Shown piece after piece: positions 1 to 10,760 of a DNA stretch of 64,000 bases. Source of the stretch: Lewinellaceae bacterium (GTDB taxonomy: Bacteria > Bacteroidota > Bacteroidia > Chitinophagales > Saprospiraceae); contig JADJSY010000003.1 of NCBI GenBank assembly GCA_016711435.1, positions 1-64,000 of the forward strand, given 5' to 3'. How positions within the stretch are numbered: the first letter of the stretch is position 1; the number at the start of each line of letters is the position of its first letter. The notes beneath the pieces are model-generated. The model was given only the letters and a program-made list of their open reading frames with translations, was not told the DNA's origin and did no database searches. Both the position numbers and the translations under genes were made by a program.

Positions 1-8
1 GGCTGGTT

Positions 9-1989
9 TTGAAGGCTCGCAAACACAGTTTATCCCGAATTTCATTTTCTTTGCCTCCAAATACGCCGCATCTCGTGACAGAACCCACCCAACCGCTTTC
101 CATACTACGCCAATACTGGGGATACGATGCCTTCCGGCCCATGCAGGAAGACATTATCCGCTCGGTACTGGATGGGCGCGACACGTTGGCCCTGCTGCCT
201 ACCGGCGGCGGCAAATCGGTTTGTTACCAGGTGCCTGCACTGTGCCGGGATGGCATTTGTATTGTGATTTCGCCCCTGATTGCCCTGATGAAAGACCAGG
301 TGCTCAACCTGCAAAAACGGGGCGTTCCCGCCGCCGCCATCTATTCGGGTATGAGCCGCCGCGAGATCGATATTCTTTTTGAAAATGCCTGCAACGGCGC
401 CTATAAACTCCTGTATCTCAGTCCGGAACGCTTGTTGACAGAACTGGCCCGCGTGCGTATCCAGCGGATGAACGTGCGTTTGCTGGCTGTCGACGAGGCG
501 CACTGCGTGAGCCAATGGGGGTATGATTTCAGGCCGCCTTATCTCCGTATTCCCGAACTGCGCGAGATACTGCCAGATGTCCCCATTTTAGCATTAACCG
601 CCACGGCTACGGCGGAGGTACTGGAAGATATTCAGGAAAAATTAGCCTTTCGGAAGAAGCACGTTTTTCGACAGAGTTTTGTTCGCTCCAATTTGTCCTA
701 TTCCGTTTTGTACGAAACAAAAAAGCGGGACAAACTGCTGGACATCCTGAAAAACGTTCCAGGCAGCGGTATTGTCTACGTCAAAAGCCGGGGCGAAGCA
801 AAAGAAATCTGCCATTTTTTGCTACAAAACAAGATCAATGCGGGCTATTACCACGCCGGATTGAGTACCGATGAGCGCAATAACAGGCAGGCGGAGTGGA
901 TCGACGGAAAAACACGGATCATCGTTTGTACCAATGCTTTCGGTATGGGTATCGACAAACCGGATGTGCGGATCGTGGTGCACCTGCACCTGCCCGACAG
1001 CCTGGAATCCTATTTTCAGGAGGCCGGACGGGCAGGGCGCGACGGGCAAAAATCGTATGCCACGCTGCTGTATTCGCCTGCCGACGCCGACAGCCTCCGT
1101 TTTCATTTGCAAGCTGCATTTCCATCCATTGAATTACTGGCCAGGGTATATCAGGCACTTGGCAGCTACACACAGTTGGCCGTGGGTGCCGGCATCGGCG
1201 AAACCTTCGATTTTGACCTGCCTTTTTTCTGCGCCACATATAAACTCGAGCAGTCACAAACCCATGCCGCCCTGCGCATCCTCGAACAGGACGGCTGGAT
1301 TGCCCTCAGCGATACGGCTGCCACAATGGCCCGGGCGCAGGTTGTTGCATCACGGGAAGCGATATACGATTACCAGTTGCGGAATCCCCAGGCGGACGCG
1401 GTGATCAAGGTTTTGCTGCGCGCCTGCGGGCATTAACGGCCATTTTTCCGACATCAGTGAATCCATGCTGGCCCAATATGCCAAAATACCCGTTGAAAAT
1501 ATCCGCCAGGTGCTTCAAATGGCCAATCAGGAAGGGTTGCTGCTGTATGAACCGCAAAAAGACAAGCCGCAACTGACGTTCACCCACGAACGGGTATCTT
1601 CGGAAAACCTCCTGATTGACCACCAAAAATTAGCCTGGCGCAAACAACGCGCCGCCGAACGTGTGGAAAGGGCGATTCACTATGCCGAAACGCGTCAATG
1701 CCGGAGCCAACTGCTGCTTTCCTATTTCGATGAACCGGAAAGCCGGCGTTGCGGCATTTGCGATGTGTGTACCGGCCGCAATAAAACCGAGGTATCTGCC
1801 AATACTTTCGAGGCCTACGAACGAAAAATAAAGGAGGTGCTGCTCAAAGAATCGCTCCCACCCGAAGAGGTGCTGAAAGCATTCGCCTTAAAACGACACG
1901 AAATGGTCACCAAAGTGATGGGTTACCTGCTCGATGAGCGGAAATTGGTGCTCCGGGAGGACGGTACGTTGAGATGGAATACGGATTGA
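9..1989 (+). CDS. recQ: ATP-dependent DNA helicase RecQ (one apparent frameshift)
   Basis: RecQ unwinds DNA 3'-5' in recombination and fork repair. The Walker A motif TGGGKS lies near residues 65-70, the DEAH box at 162-165, and motif VI (QEAGRAGRDG) around residue 340. The first frame ends at 1436. The second, from about 1437 to 1989, carries the RecQ zinc site (one Cys, then CGICDVC) and the winged-helix region. Joining the frames near 1420-1436 restores an unbroken family-like sequence, so I read one gene with a one-base indel in a GC-rich stretch. The start is uncertain: TTG at 9 or GTG at 75, the latter giving the usual short RecQ N terminus. A genuine truncation after the helicase core is the alternative. 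Family assignment is very secure. Confidence 0.93.
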
Positions 1990-2095
1990 ATTTTTTCCAC
2001 GGAGAGGAATGGAACACGGATTGAAAAGATTAGACACGGATATACACCCACAACCATTTAAGCATTTCAATGTTTAGTGTTTAAACATTTATATT

Positions 2096-2860
2096 ATGTC
2101 AATATCAATCATTCCAAAAGAAAAACAAGGTTCCGGCGCATTCAATGGCGGTGAAATTGTAGAGAACAAACCCATCGGTTTCCCCTCGGATCATTCCTCT
2201 GTACGTCCCTATTCCAATCTGTTTTATTGGGCGCATGCCCGGGCGGTCAAGGACAGCACCATTGGTTTGCACCCACACCAGGGCTTCGAGATATGTTCGT
2301 TTGTGCTGAAAGGCGCCATTCGCCATTACGACACCCAACTCAAGGAATGGCGGCCTTTGCAGGAAGGAGACGTACAAATTATCCGGGCGGGCAACGGCAT
2401 CAGCCATTCCGAGTTTATGAGCAAAGAAGCGGAGATTTTCCAGATTTGGTTCGACCCCAACCTGACCAAAACCATGGAACAACCCGCTTCATACGACGAT
2501 TACAGAGCCGATGAATTCCCCGTCTCGGTGGTCGACGGCGTTCAGGTCAAAACATTGGCCGGGCCGGGCAGTCCGTTCCGCATGGATACGCCGGGCATCA
2601 CCGTTCAACGCTTTGATCTCGGCAGCGCCACCTATACGTTTGCAGCAGATCCGGGGAAAATATACTCGGCTTACATACTGGAAGGAGAAGCGCTTTTGAA
2701 TGGAGAAACGGCAAAACAATATGATTTTGCATTAGTGACCGAAGAACAATCCATTGAAATACAGTCACTTACAGGCGCTTCCATATTTATCATTGCGTCT
2801 CCGCAGCAGCCAGGTTACCGCACGTATGCGGATTTGATGAAAGCGCGCATGGGAAGGTAG
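2096..2860 (+). CDS. Pirin family protein (cupin, quercetinase-like)
   Basis: A 254-residue two-cupin pirin. The metal-binding set is visible in the N-terminal cupin: HPHQGFE at residues 59-65 and HSE at 104-106, i.e. three His and one Glu for Fe or another divalent metal. Bacterial pirins act as flavonol dioxygenases or metabolic regulators, and the substrate cannot be read from the sequence. The ATG at 2096 follows an AT-rich leader and gives a full-length N terminus. It follows recQ by about 100 bp and appears monocistronic. An inverted-repeat region begins just after its stop. Confidence 0.93.
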   Translation: MSISIIPKEKQGSGAFNGGEIVENKPIGFPSDHSSVRPYSNLFYWAHARAVKDSTIGLHPHQGFEICSFVLKGAIRHYDTQLKEWRPLQEGDVQIIRAGNGISHSEFMSKEAEIFQIWFDPNLTKTMEQPASYDDYRADEFPVSVVDGVQVKTLAGPGSPFRMDTPGITVQRFDLGSATYTFAADPGKIYSAYILEGEALLNGETAKQYDFALVTEEQSIEIQSLTGASIFIIASPQQPGYRTYADLMKARMGR

Positions 2861-2875
2861 AGCGAGCGGGTTAAG

Positions 2876-3060
2876 GGTTTAGTAGTTTATGGTTTATGGT
2901 TTATGGTTTATAGTTTATAGTGGATGCGTTTGTGGTCTATAATTTGATTACCATTGTGATCTTGCATTTTCGTGGCTGAAGGCAAAACCCCCCGTAGGAT
3001 GCCAAAGGCGGACTCAACACCAATCACGAAACCCTAAACTATAAACTAATAAACCATCAC
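2876..3060. repeat. Intergenic inverted repeat with GTTTATG-type heptamer arms
   Basis: The left arm (about 2876-2932) is a run of 7-nt words GTTTATG/GTTTATA. The right arm (about 3025-3060) holds the complementary words CATAAAC/TATAAAC. The arms are about 30-50 nt, imperfect, and separated by about 95 nt containing no gene. The element fills the gap between two co-directional genes. It is the first of about ten elements of the same design in the window. Confidence 0.75.
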
Positions 3061-3064
3061 CACA

Positions 3065-3629
3065 ATGGTTACCGATTCCGTTGCTATAATCCTGCTATCT
3101 GCCTTTATCTTTTGCCTCACTGCGGCGGGTGTCATACATGGGGAGAGCGGCATTTCCTGTACTTTTAAAGACCGGGAACTGCTCCTCTCCCACCCTATGC
3201 AGCCTTCGCCGGAGGTTTTGAAACAAAAAGGCCGCCGCGCCGCTGAGCAGTTGGACACCCTCAGCAACTGGTTCAGCCCCGTCAGAAAATACGTGGAAAT
3301 TGTCCGGCAGGATCACCCCGTTCGCCCCACCCTGGGGATTGCCATGGGTTTTGAATTCGATGAAACAAACGGAGATTACCCCTACACCCCGGCATTCGCC
3401 GTGATGCAACTCAAAGATTTCGGCTGGGGCGGTGTGGAGTTCAGCCGCCGCGATACGCTCAATTATACCGGCATTTCAAATACGATCAGCGACGACCTGC
3501 ACATCGAAATCAGCGATTATCGCAACGATACCATTTTCGGGCACTTTTCAGGAATTTTGATAAGCGGCGGCGGCTCTATGGCGAACCTGGAAAAAGGGCT
3601 CATTTGCAGTAAAAGTCCGAGTAGAGTGA
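3065..3629 (+). CDS. Secreted hypothetical protein (frameshift near the C terminus)
   Basis: No family recognised. An N-terminal hydrophobic stretch (about residues 5-22) suggests export. A soluble, probably beta-rich domain of about 165 residues follows. The open frame runs on to 3688, but its last 30 residues look non-coding. A +1 shift after the GGG at 3596-3598 gives the ending SFAVKVRVE and a stop at 3627-3629, which fits the preceding '...FSGILISGGGSMANLEKG' much better. I therefore place the real stop at 3629 and infer one extra base in the A5/G3 run at 3591-3598. The ATG at 3065 is preceded by the right arm of the inverted repeat. Confidence 0.6.
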
Positions 3630-3671
3630 ATAATGTGCAAAATTGTTTGCTCCTGGCGGGTATTTCCCAGG

Positions 3672-3712
3672 GTTCCATAGCCGCGTAGCGGCATAAGGTC
3701 GGTAGAGAACAA
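3672..3712. repeat. Short GC-rich hairpin in the 3630-3861 gap
   Basis: GCCGC (3680-3684), a GTA loop and GCGGC (3688-3692) form a compact hairpin, followed by a purine-rich GGTCGGTAGAGAAC tail. It resembles short interspersed hairpin repeats common in Bacteroidota, but only one copy is seen here. The rest of 3630-3861 shows no convincing gene. As the gap lies between convergent genes, the hairpin could serve as a terminator. Confidence 0.35.
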
Positions 3713-3861
3713 CCAAAGCGCAACGTACAAACATGAGTCATCCGAATTATGCAAGGATTCGTTGGGTGGTTCTTGCCTTTGCGGATCTCGCCCTAGCCCA
3801 CTTTTGCCAATATCTATAAAATTTATACCCTATGTTTGCCTTTTGCTTTTTGCCCTTTCAC

Positions 3862-4857
3862 TCACTCCACCATCAAATTACAACCGCGCATTTCAGCCAC
3901 ATCGAGCCGGCCCAACACCTCGAACCTGCCGTCGGCTGACACTTTCCCCACATCTTCGGTTTGTAAAAAACTACAGGTATCCAGATTTGCCAGGTCGATG
4001 ATATTCAATACGCCGCTGCGTCCTGCCGCTACCTGGCAAAAAGGATCGTTGATTTCCGTGGCGATGACCCGCATGGTGGGCGCGGGACAAAAAATATCTC
4101 CCCCCAAAGCATACGCCTGGGAAAACAACTCCGTCATACCATATTCGGCATGAACGGTTTGCACGCCAAACGCCTCGATTAGCGTCCGGTGCAATTCCGC
4201 GCGGGTAAGTTCCTTCCGCCGGCCTTTCATGCCGCCGGTTTCCATAATGGTCACGCCGGATAAATCCATGGGACACTGTTCCGCAAAATCCAGCAAAGCA
4301 AAACTAACCCCCAGCAAAAGCGTTTTATAACCGTTTGACTGACAAATGGATAACTTTTCCCTGAGTGCTGTGAAATCATTCAAAAAAAAGCCACTTTCGG
4401 GGTGTTTAGAGCACCGGATAAAGTAATCAGCCATGGCAACCAAAGACGATCCACTGCGTTCGAGGTAAGAAGGTAGCAAAGCCAGTATACACCATTCCGA
4501 AGGGTCGCCATAAAAACCGGCGAATCCGTGGCGGGTGTTTTGCAGGTAAAAATTCAGGTCGCGCACATAGTGTTTAGAAGGTGTCTGGCCGCTTGTGCTG
4601 CTGCTCAAAAAAGTGGTTTGCGGTGTCCAGACGCCGGTTTGGATGGTATGTTGTTTAAAAAACTGGATGGGAAGAAAAGGGATTTCGGCCAGGGAATGCA
4701 CATCGGCAACTGAACGGCCCAGCAATTTTAAATACCTGGCGTATAGTTCGTTGTGCCGCGCCTGGTACCGAAATACGGACAACGCAGTCTGTTCAAAATG
4801 CCCGGTTGCCAATTCTGCTATGGCTGGCAATAAATCTGATCGTTCAGGTGTTTGCAT
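3862..4857 (-). CDS. LuxE-like acyl-protein synthetase / acyltransferase
   Basis: About 331 residues, related to the LuxE/phenylacetate-CoA-ligase-like branch of adenylate-forming enzymes. The nucleotide-binding loop SSSTSGQTPS lies near residues 85-94. 'HAEYGMTELFSQAY' matches the conserved YGMTE core, and 'LQTEDVGKV' is the downstream D-containing motif. LuxE activates fatty acids as acyl-AMP and carries them as acyl-enzyme, but no luxC/luxD partner is present, so the substrate is unknown. The open frame extends to 4899. The ATG at 4857 (MQTPERSDLL) is preferred because upstream residues look like untranslated leader. The next gene diverges from it, with 53 bp between starts. Confidence 0.82.
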   Translation of the reverse strand: MQTPERSDLLPAIAELATGHFEQTALSVFRYQARHNELYARYLKLLGRSVADVHSLAEIPFLPIQFFKQHTIQTGVWTPQTTFLSSSTSGQTPSKHYVRDLNFYLQNTRHGFAGFYGDPSEWCILALLPSYLERSGSSLVAMADYFIRCSKHPESGFFLNDFTALREKLSICQSNGYKTLLLGVSFALLDFAEQCPMDLSGVTIMETGGMKGRRKELTRAELHRTLIEAFGVQTVHAEYGMTELFSQAYALGGDIFCPAPTMRVIATEINDPFCQVAAGRSGVLNIIDLANLDTCSFLQTEDVGKVSADGRFEVLGRLDVAEMRGCNLMVE

Positions 4858-4910
4858 TGTCAATAAAAAAGGCAATTTTTGGCACAAAATACGACACAAA
4901 ACTTTTTGTT

Positions 4911-5426
4911 ATGAAAAATGGTCTCCTTGGAATACTCTGTCTGGCTTTATTCGCCGCCCTTACGGCGCAGTTTTGTGTAAAGCCGCCGGATTATCCGCTC
5001 GAACCCGTCATCGAGTTCAAAAGTGTTTCCAAATCGGTGATGCGGCAGCGCCCGCTTTCGCCTGCCGATCCCGACAGCGTGGTGGTCAGTTTCACTTACA
5101 CCGACGGCGACGGCGACTTAGGTTACCCGGCCAGTGACCCCACAACCAGTGTTTTTTTCAGGGACGAACGCGACCTGTTCGGCAGTGAACGGAAATTGCC
5201 GTATGTAGATCCGCAAGGCGCCGGCAATGGTATTTCCGGCGAAATTTCGGTGGTACTTCCCACCACCTGCTGTATCCACACCAACCCGGAAGGCATCAAA
5301 ACCGCCTGTGAAAACGTGCCCGTTACAACGGATACGCTGGTCTATGTCATTACCATCCGGGACAGGGCGGGGAATGTAAGCAACGAAATCAAAACCAGCC
5401 CGATCTTATTGATTTGCAAGCAGTAA
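4911..5426 (+). CDS. Putative exported lipoprotein, CKEPPEYP-type
   Basis: 171 residues from the ATG at 4911 (an upstream in-frame extension to 4806 is rejected because it overlaps the divergent gene). A hydrophobic leader is followed by a Cys at about residue 22 and then KPPDYPLEP. This resembles Saprospiraceae lipoproteins that open with C-x-PP-x-YP, although the residue before the Cys is Phe, atypical for a lipobox. 'SFTYTDGDGDLG' is an acidic, possibly calcium-binding loop. Function unknown. It precedes tamB by 95 bp on the same strand. Confidence 0.7.
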   Translation: MKNGLLGILCLALFAALTAQFCVKPPDYPLEPVIEFKSVSKSVMRQRPLSPADPDSVVVSFTYTDGDGDLGYPASDPTTSVFFRDERDLFGSERKLPYVDPQGAGNGISGEISVVLPTTCCIHTNPEGIKTACENVPVTTDTLVYVITIRDRAGNVSNEIKTSPILLICKQ

Positions 5427-5521
5427 CAACTTAAAATGCGCGTAAAAAGAATGTGTGAATTTTGTAATTCTTTTTCAAAATAATGTAACAATTTCTGCCA
5501 AAATCGCGCAAATTTTGCAGT

Positions 5522-8500
5522 GTGAAATTTCTTCCCAAATCGAAACCTTGGCGTTTCGTCATTTATACTATTTGTGCAATACTGGCGCTGATAATAGGCG
5601 GTACCTATGCCCTGACACTTCCGGCGGTACAGCAACAAATTACCCGTAAAGCGGAATCCTTTTTGCAGGAAAAACTCGGCACCCGCGTAGAAATAGGGGC
5701 CATCCGGATACGTTTCCCCTATAGAGTTTCCTTAGAAGATTTTTTGCTGGAAGATCAGCAGGGCGATACCCTGGCGCGTGTCGGCAGTTTGGTCGTGTCC
5801 GTAGATATGTGGAAACTGCTGGATCAGACCATTGAGTTAAAAAAAATCACGCTGGAAAATGCCGGGGTCTACCTCCATCAAAAAGACAGCATCTATAATT
5901 TTGATTTTATCATGCGGGCCTTCGCTTCGGACGCGCCTGTGGCGGAGCCGACCGATACCATCGCATCTCCCTGGAAAGTAAAATTCGACTTAACGGAATT
6001 GGATCTCAGCAGTGTCCGTTTTCTGCTCATAGACGAAGACACGGAAAGTACCACGCAAGCCAATATCGGTTCCGCCAAAACCGTAATTGTCAATGCCGAT
6101 CTGGAGAACCTGTATTTTGAATTAGACGGATTGAGCCTGGCGGATTCCGACATCCGGCTGGTTCAAAAGAAAAAATCCGTTGACGACGGCATACCCTCGG
6201 CACCTTTCGGCTTACTGTTGAATGACGGCGATATCACCCGTTCGCGTATCATTTATTCCACAACAGAAATGGCCCTGGATGCTTTTCTGGAAAAAACCGT
6301 ACTCGACCGCCTGCAACTCCAGTCGGCCAATGATGTACTGGCTATTCAGTCGGAAGGTATTCATGTGGAAAACAGCATGGTGGCTTATCGCGATCCGGCG
6401 GTCTCCCCTACCCCCGGCCACTTCAACGCCGGCGACATGGCACTGACCCAACTGAATGCCGAACTGCCCGCATTTTCTTTTCAAAACGATACACTTTTTG
6501 TAAAGGCCGACGCGCTGACCGGCAACGACAAAAGTGGCGTGCAAGTGCATTCGCTGCGCGCGGTGGCCCGGGTCACGCCCGGCAATATCGAACTCAAAAA
6601 CACAAAAGCGCACCTGAACCAGACCTACCTGGATGGTGATGTGCTGCTGTTCAAAAATAACAAGGCCACCTTCGACCGGATGCAGGTGCAATTACGGAAT
6701 CTTAAAGGCGTCATCGGCGACCTGATTGTGCTCCTGCCGCCGCAGGAAAACCCTGCTTTGTCGCGGCTGGCAGACATGCCCTACGAAGTGTCGGGCAATC
6801 TCGGCGGATGGCTGGAAAACCTGCGAACCGATAACATCCGGTTTCAGGCCGGCAGTGGGACAGTCGCCCATTTCACCGGTTCCGTACAACAACTGACCGA
6901 TCCGGACAAAATTGGGTATGAACCTGAATATCAGCCGTTTGGAAACCAATCGCGCCGATCTTATCCGCTGGATGTCCGTCACTTCAGATGGATCGGCTGC
7001 CGCCAGGGATAGTTTGCTGGCCCAGCCGCTACCCGCCTTTTTGAGCGCATCCGGCACCGTCGCAGGCAATATGACGCGCCTGCAATTGAACCTGCGCGGC
7101 GACATCAGCGCCTTGCAGACAGGCCCCACTTTCCCGGCAGTAGAAGGACCTCCCCTCCAATTCGACATAGCGGGTACCCTCAGCCAGGCGAACGATCCAG
7201 ACCGACTCAGCATGGATTTGCAGATAAACCGTATGGACGCGCCTAAAAACTTCTTTACTACTCTGGAATCCGGCAGCCTGCAAATGCCCGATCTGTTGCA
7301 GGCAAGCGGAACCTTGCGCGGTACGCTGGCGGAATTGAATACAGACTTGAAAATCAATGCCTTGCGCGGTGGAGCGACCAGTCGCCTTGATTTTAAAGGC
7401 TTACTGAAAAATGTGCGCACGCCCGATCAACTGGGTTTCGACGTGGCATTTGATGCTTCGCTGTCGCGCCGGGAAATACTGGGTTATGTACCCGATTCGG
7501 TGGTCACACCTGTTTTGAGGCTGCCCGATTTTGTGCAGATCAACGGCAAAGCCAAAGGCACCATGCAAGACGCCGCTGGTAAAGCGAGCATCGGATTAGG
7601 TAATTTAGGGCAAATTCATGTGGACGGAACGCTGCGCGACAGCAGTTACCAAATGAACCTGGCGGCCCAGAATATCCGGGTCGATGAACTGGCGGTGGAT
7701 ACCACTTTGCGCCCGCTCAAATCGCTGGGACTCACGGCTCAAATAAACGGCCAGGGTTTTGATTTTGGCCAAACCGCCCGCATCCAGTTGAGCGGAAAAG
7801 CCGATTCCATGATCTGGGACAACCTCATTTTGCGCGACATTACTTTTGAAGGCGACGTGGATGGAAAACGTTTCACAGCCGGACTACAATCGCCCGACGA
7901 ACGGGCAGCGGTGCGGTTGGCGGCTTCGGGCGATTTTGGTCCGGCCATGCCTGTGCTGGACCTGGATGTCGCGTTGAACTGTTTAGACCTGCGTGAATTC
8001 GGCTGGTCCAACCGCCCCACCAACGTTTGTATGCGTATCCGCTCCCATTCCGAAGGGTTGTCGGCAGATACCCTGAACGCCAAAATCACGATTGAATCTA
8101 TTGATTTACAATATGATACGGTACACGTTCATCCCGGCGACATGACGCTGGACATCACATTAGACAACAACCACAACAACCTTACCATCGCTTCCGACTG
8201 GTTGGAGGGTGAAATAAAAGGTTTCTTTGTCCTGAGCGATCTGTCCACCACCATCGCCAACATCGCCGATCAATATTTCGTCGTGGATCGCTCCACATAT
8301 ATCCCGGCGATTGGTACCGACTCGCTGTCGGTGCAACTGCATTTGCTGCGTCCGGACATACTAACGACCGGCCTGATACCCGGCCTGACTGATCTCAGTC
8401 CCGTCAAATTAGAAGGCTCGCTGGTCGCGCAACGCCATTATTTCAACCTGCTGGTCCATGCACCGCGTATTGTCTACCGCGATTGGGACGTGGATTCGCT

Positions 8501-10544
8501 GAACGTGCGGGCTTATGCAGGCGATACGGCGGCTTTGTTTGTCATGACTACGCCTTTAGTGAAACGCGGCAAGGAGGATTTTATAGAAAATGCAGTGTTG
8601 AACGGGCGTTTTTTAGACAACATCGCGAATGTCTCTTTCAAAGCAAGCAATGACGAAGGGAAAGAGCGATTCTTGCTTGCCTTACGGGCGACAATCGACA
8701 ACACCAAAAAAGAAACCATTGTACTGTTTGCTCCCCGACAGGTAATTGATTTTAAGGAGTGGACGGTCGATTCCGACAACCAGATTCTTGTAAATCCGGC
8801 AGGTGTAGAAGTAAAGGATTTTTCATTGACCGGAGATGGGCAATCCATAGAGGTGAACGGTAAGACCCGCAAGTTGAAGGGCAACAAAACAGGACTTGAT
8901 TTCACAGTGGACATCGACCGGCTGAACTACAACAACTTCGATCTTTTTGTCGCCGGAATCCTGAGCGAACTGGGCGGTTGGGCTGAGGCGCACATGAAAA
9001 TTTCCGGCGCCACCGACGCCATGCAGATACGCGGCAAAATGCAGTTGCACGAAACTTTTTTTACGCCCGTACTGACCAATGTGCGCTATGAACTCAGTGA
9101 AACGCCGCTCGAATTTACGGAATCAGGCCTTTCACTGGACGGCCTTACCTTGCGCGACCCATATGATAAAACCCTGGAAATCAATGGCAAACTAAACACC
9201 AAAGACTGGACAGACATACAGTGCAACCTGACTTTACACGCCGACCGGTGGCAGGCGCTCAATTCGACCAAACAACAAAATCCGGTGTATTTCGGGGAAT
9301 TGTATGTCTCCTTAGACGGTACCGTTCGCGGGCCGATCAGTCAACCCGATATCCGGGTAGTGGTCAAAACCGCCAAGGAATCGAGTTTTACGTACGTGTA
9401 CGATGTGGCCACACAAGCCCTGCAACACGAAGGCATTGTGTTTTTTCTGCCGCCGCCACGCCAGTATGTCCGCCCCCCCATGTACGACGCGCCGGTTAAT
9501 ATTCAGGCCTAAACGCTGAGCGCAAGTATTGAAATTGACTCCAACCTGACGATCAGCAGCGTCATCAATCCGGTTACCGGCGACGATTTTCGTGGAAAAG
9601 CAACCGGGAGGCTGCAATTCGACCAGATGGCCAACGGCAACATGACGCTGGCCGGACGGGTGGAACTGGTGCGCGGTGTGTACAATTATTCTTACCAGTC
9701 CGTCGTGAAACGCAGTTTTGAGGTAACCAACGGCAGTTCGATCACCTGGACGGGCGATGCACTCAAACCGGAATTAGACCTGAGGGCGCGCTACCAATTC
9801 AAAGCATCTCCTTACCCATTGGTTGTCAATCAATTATCTTCTGCGTCTGCTGAAGAGGCTGCCGCGTACCGCAGGGCGCAGACCTTCTTTCTGCAAACCA
9901 CGCTGAGTGGTTCGGCCACGCAACCGGACGTCAGTTTTCAGTTTATTTACCCTTCCTCCGAAAAACAGGAAAGCCTCGGCTCCAGCTTCGGCAACCAGCA
10001 GGCAGATCTGGTGGAAAGCGCGCTGTCCAACGTCAACCAGGACAAAAACCTGTTGTCGAGGCAAGTGTTCGGGGTACTGTTGTTGCGCAATTTCATCGGC
10101 GAATCCATCGGCGTCACCACCTCGATCAGTGGAGGCAATCCCCTGCAATCGGGCCTGAGCAGTTTTCTGACCGGTCAACTCAACGCTTTGGCCGACCAGT
10201 ACCTGACCTGGATCGATGTGGATCTGGCGACCACGGAAGGCGCTACCAACACCGGCAGCACCCAGGCGGAAGGCACTACGAATTACCAGTTGCGTTTGCA
10301 AAAATCATTTTTTGAAGACCGCCTGACCTTCAAACTCTCGGGCGGCACCTCTGTCGGCGCCAACGGCGATGACGTGCACAGCGCCCTGGAAAATGCTTCG
10401 GTGGAATACGCGCTTACTCCCAATGGGGAATTAAAAGTTACGGTGTTTTCAGAAAGAGGTTTTGAACTGCTCAATGCCTCTTCTGCAAACCTGCGGAATT
10501 CGGGGGCGGGATTTATATTGACTAAAGAGTTTGGGAAAAAGTAG
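5522..10544 (+). CDS. tamB: Translocation/assembly module TamB (interrupted by one frameshift and one in-frame stop)
   Basis: About 1,670 residues when joined, the normal size for Bacteroidota TamB/AsmA-like proteins. TamB spans the periplasm as a hydrophobic beta-groove and works with an outer-membrane TamA/BamA-like partner, here the next gene. The GTG at 5522 starts a short cytoplasmic segment and one N-terminal membrane anchor (about residues 12-32). Long beta repeats follow, then the C-terminal DUF490 region (about 9500-10544). Two lesions: an extra G in the GGG at about 6913 (DPDKIG continues as MNLNIS in the next frame), and a TAA at 9510-9512 after which the same frame continues uninterrupted with typical TamB sequence. 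The three open segments are 5522-7012, 6912-9512 and 9513-10544. Essential-type gene, so consensus error is suspected. Confidence 0.9.
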
Positions 10545-10550
10545 TTATCG

Positions 10551-10586
10551 GTTATTAGTTATTGGTTATTTGTGTTGATAATCAAG
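10551..10586 (+). repeat. Repeated intergenic motif, copy A (left half)
   Basis: Contains GTTATTGGTTATT, one variable base, then GTGTTGATAATCAAG. The same block occurs at 59941-59969 behind ccoP with one difference. Here it is separated from its continuation (GTACGAAGAACTTAATC at 10706-10722) by the palindromic segment 10587-10705. At the other site the two halves are only three bases apart. Confidence 0.6.
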
Positions 10587-10705
10587 TATTTATACTTCGC
10601 GCCGTCAGGTTTTGTGCATTCGATTTGGCGACGTTTACTAAACTTTAAAAGTTTAGTAAACGTATCCCCTGCTTAGCCCATGCACAAAACCTGACGGCGC
10701 AAGGT
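10587..10705. mobile_element. Nested palindromic element between tamB and tamL
   Basis: Two concentric inverted repeats. The outer pair is 21/21 perfect (10599-10619 with 10680-10700, opening GCGCCGTCAGG). The inner pair is 15/15 perfect (10631-10645 with 10649-10663) around a 3-nt loop, core TTTACTAAAC. No reading frame is present. Comparison with 59941-59989 suggests the whole 119-bp segment was inserted into a pre-existing motif, as a MITE- or REP-like unit would be. No clear target duplication is seen. It could alternatively act as a terminator between the two envelope genes. Confidence 0.55.
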
Positions 10706-10760
10706 GTACGAAGAACTTAATCGACACTGATTTTGCTTGATTAATTAGATAAATATAAAA

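Noticed and set aside
9..1989. Programmed ribosomal frameshift in recQ
   Set aside because: No slippery heptamer or following structure is evident at the junction; an indel is simpler.
5522..10544. Three separate TamB-related genes
   Set aside because: The segments abut, continue the same family sequence, and share no internal starts or spacing typical of separate genes.
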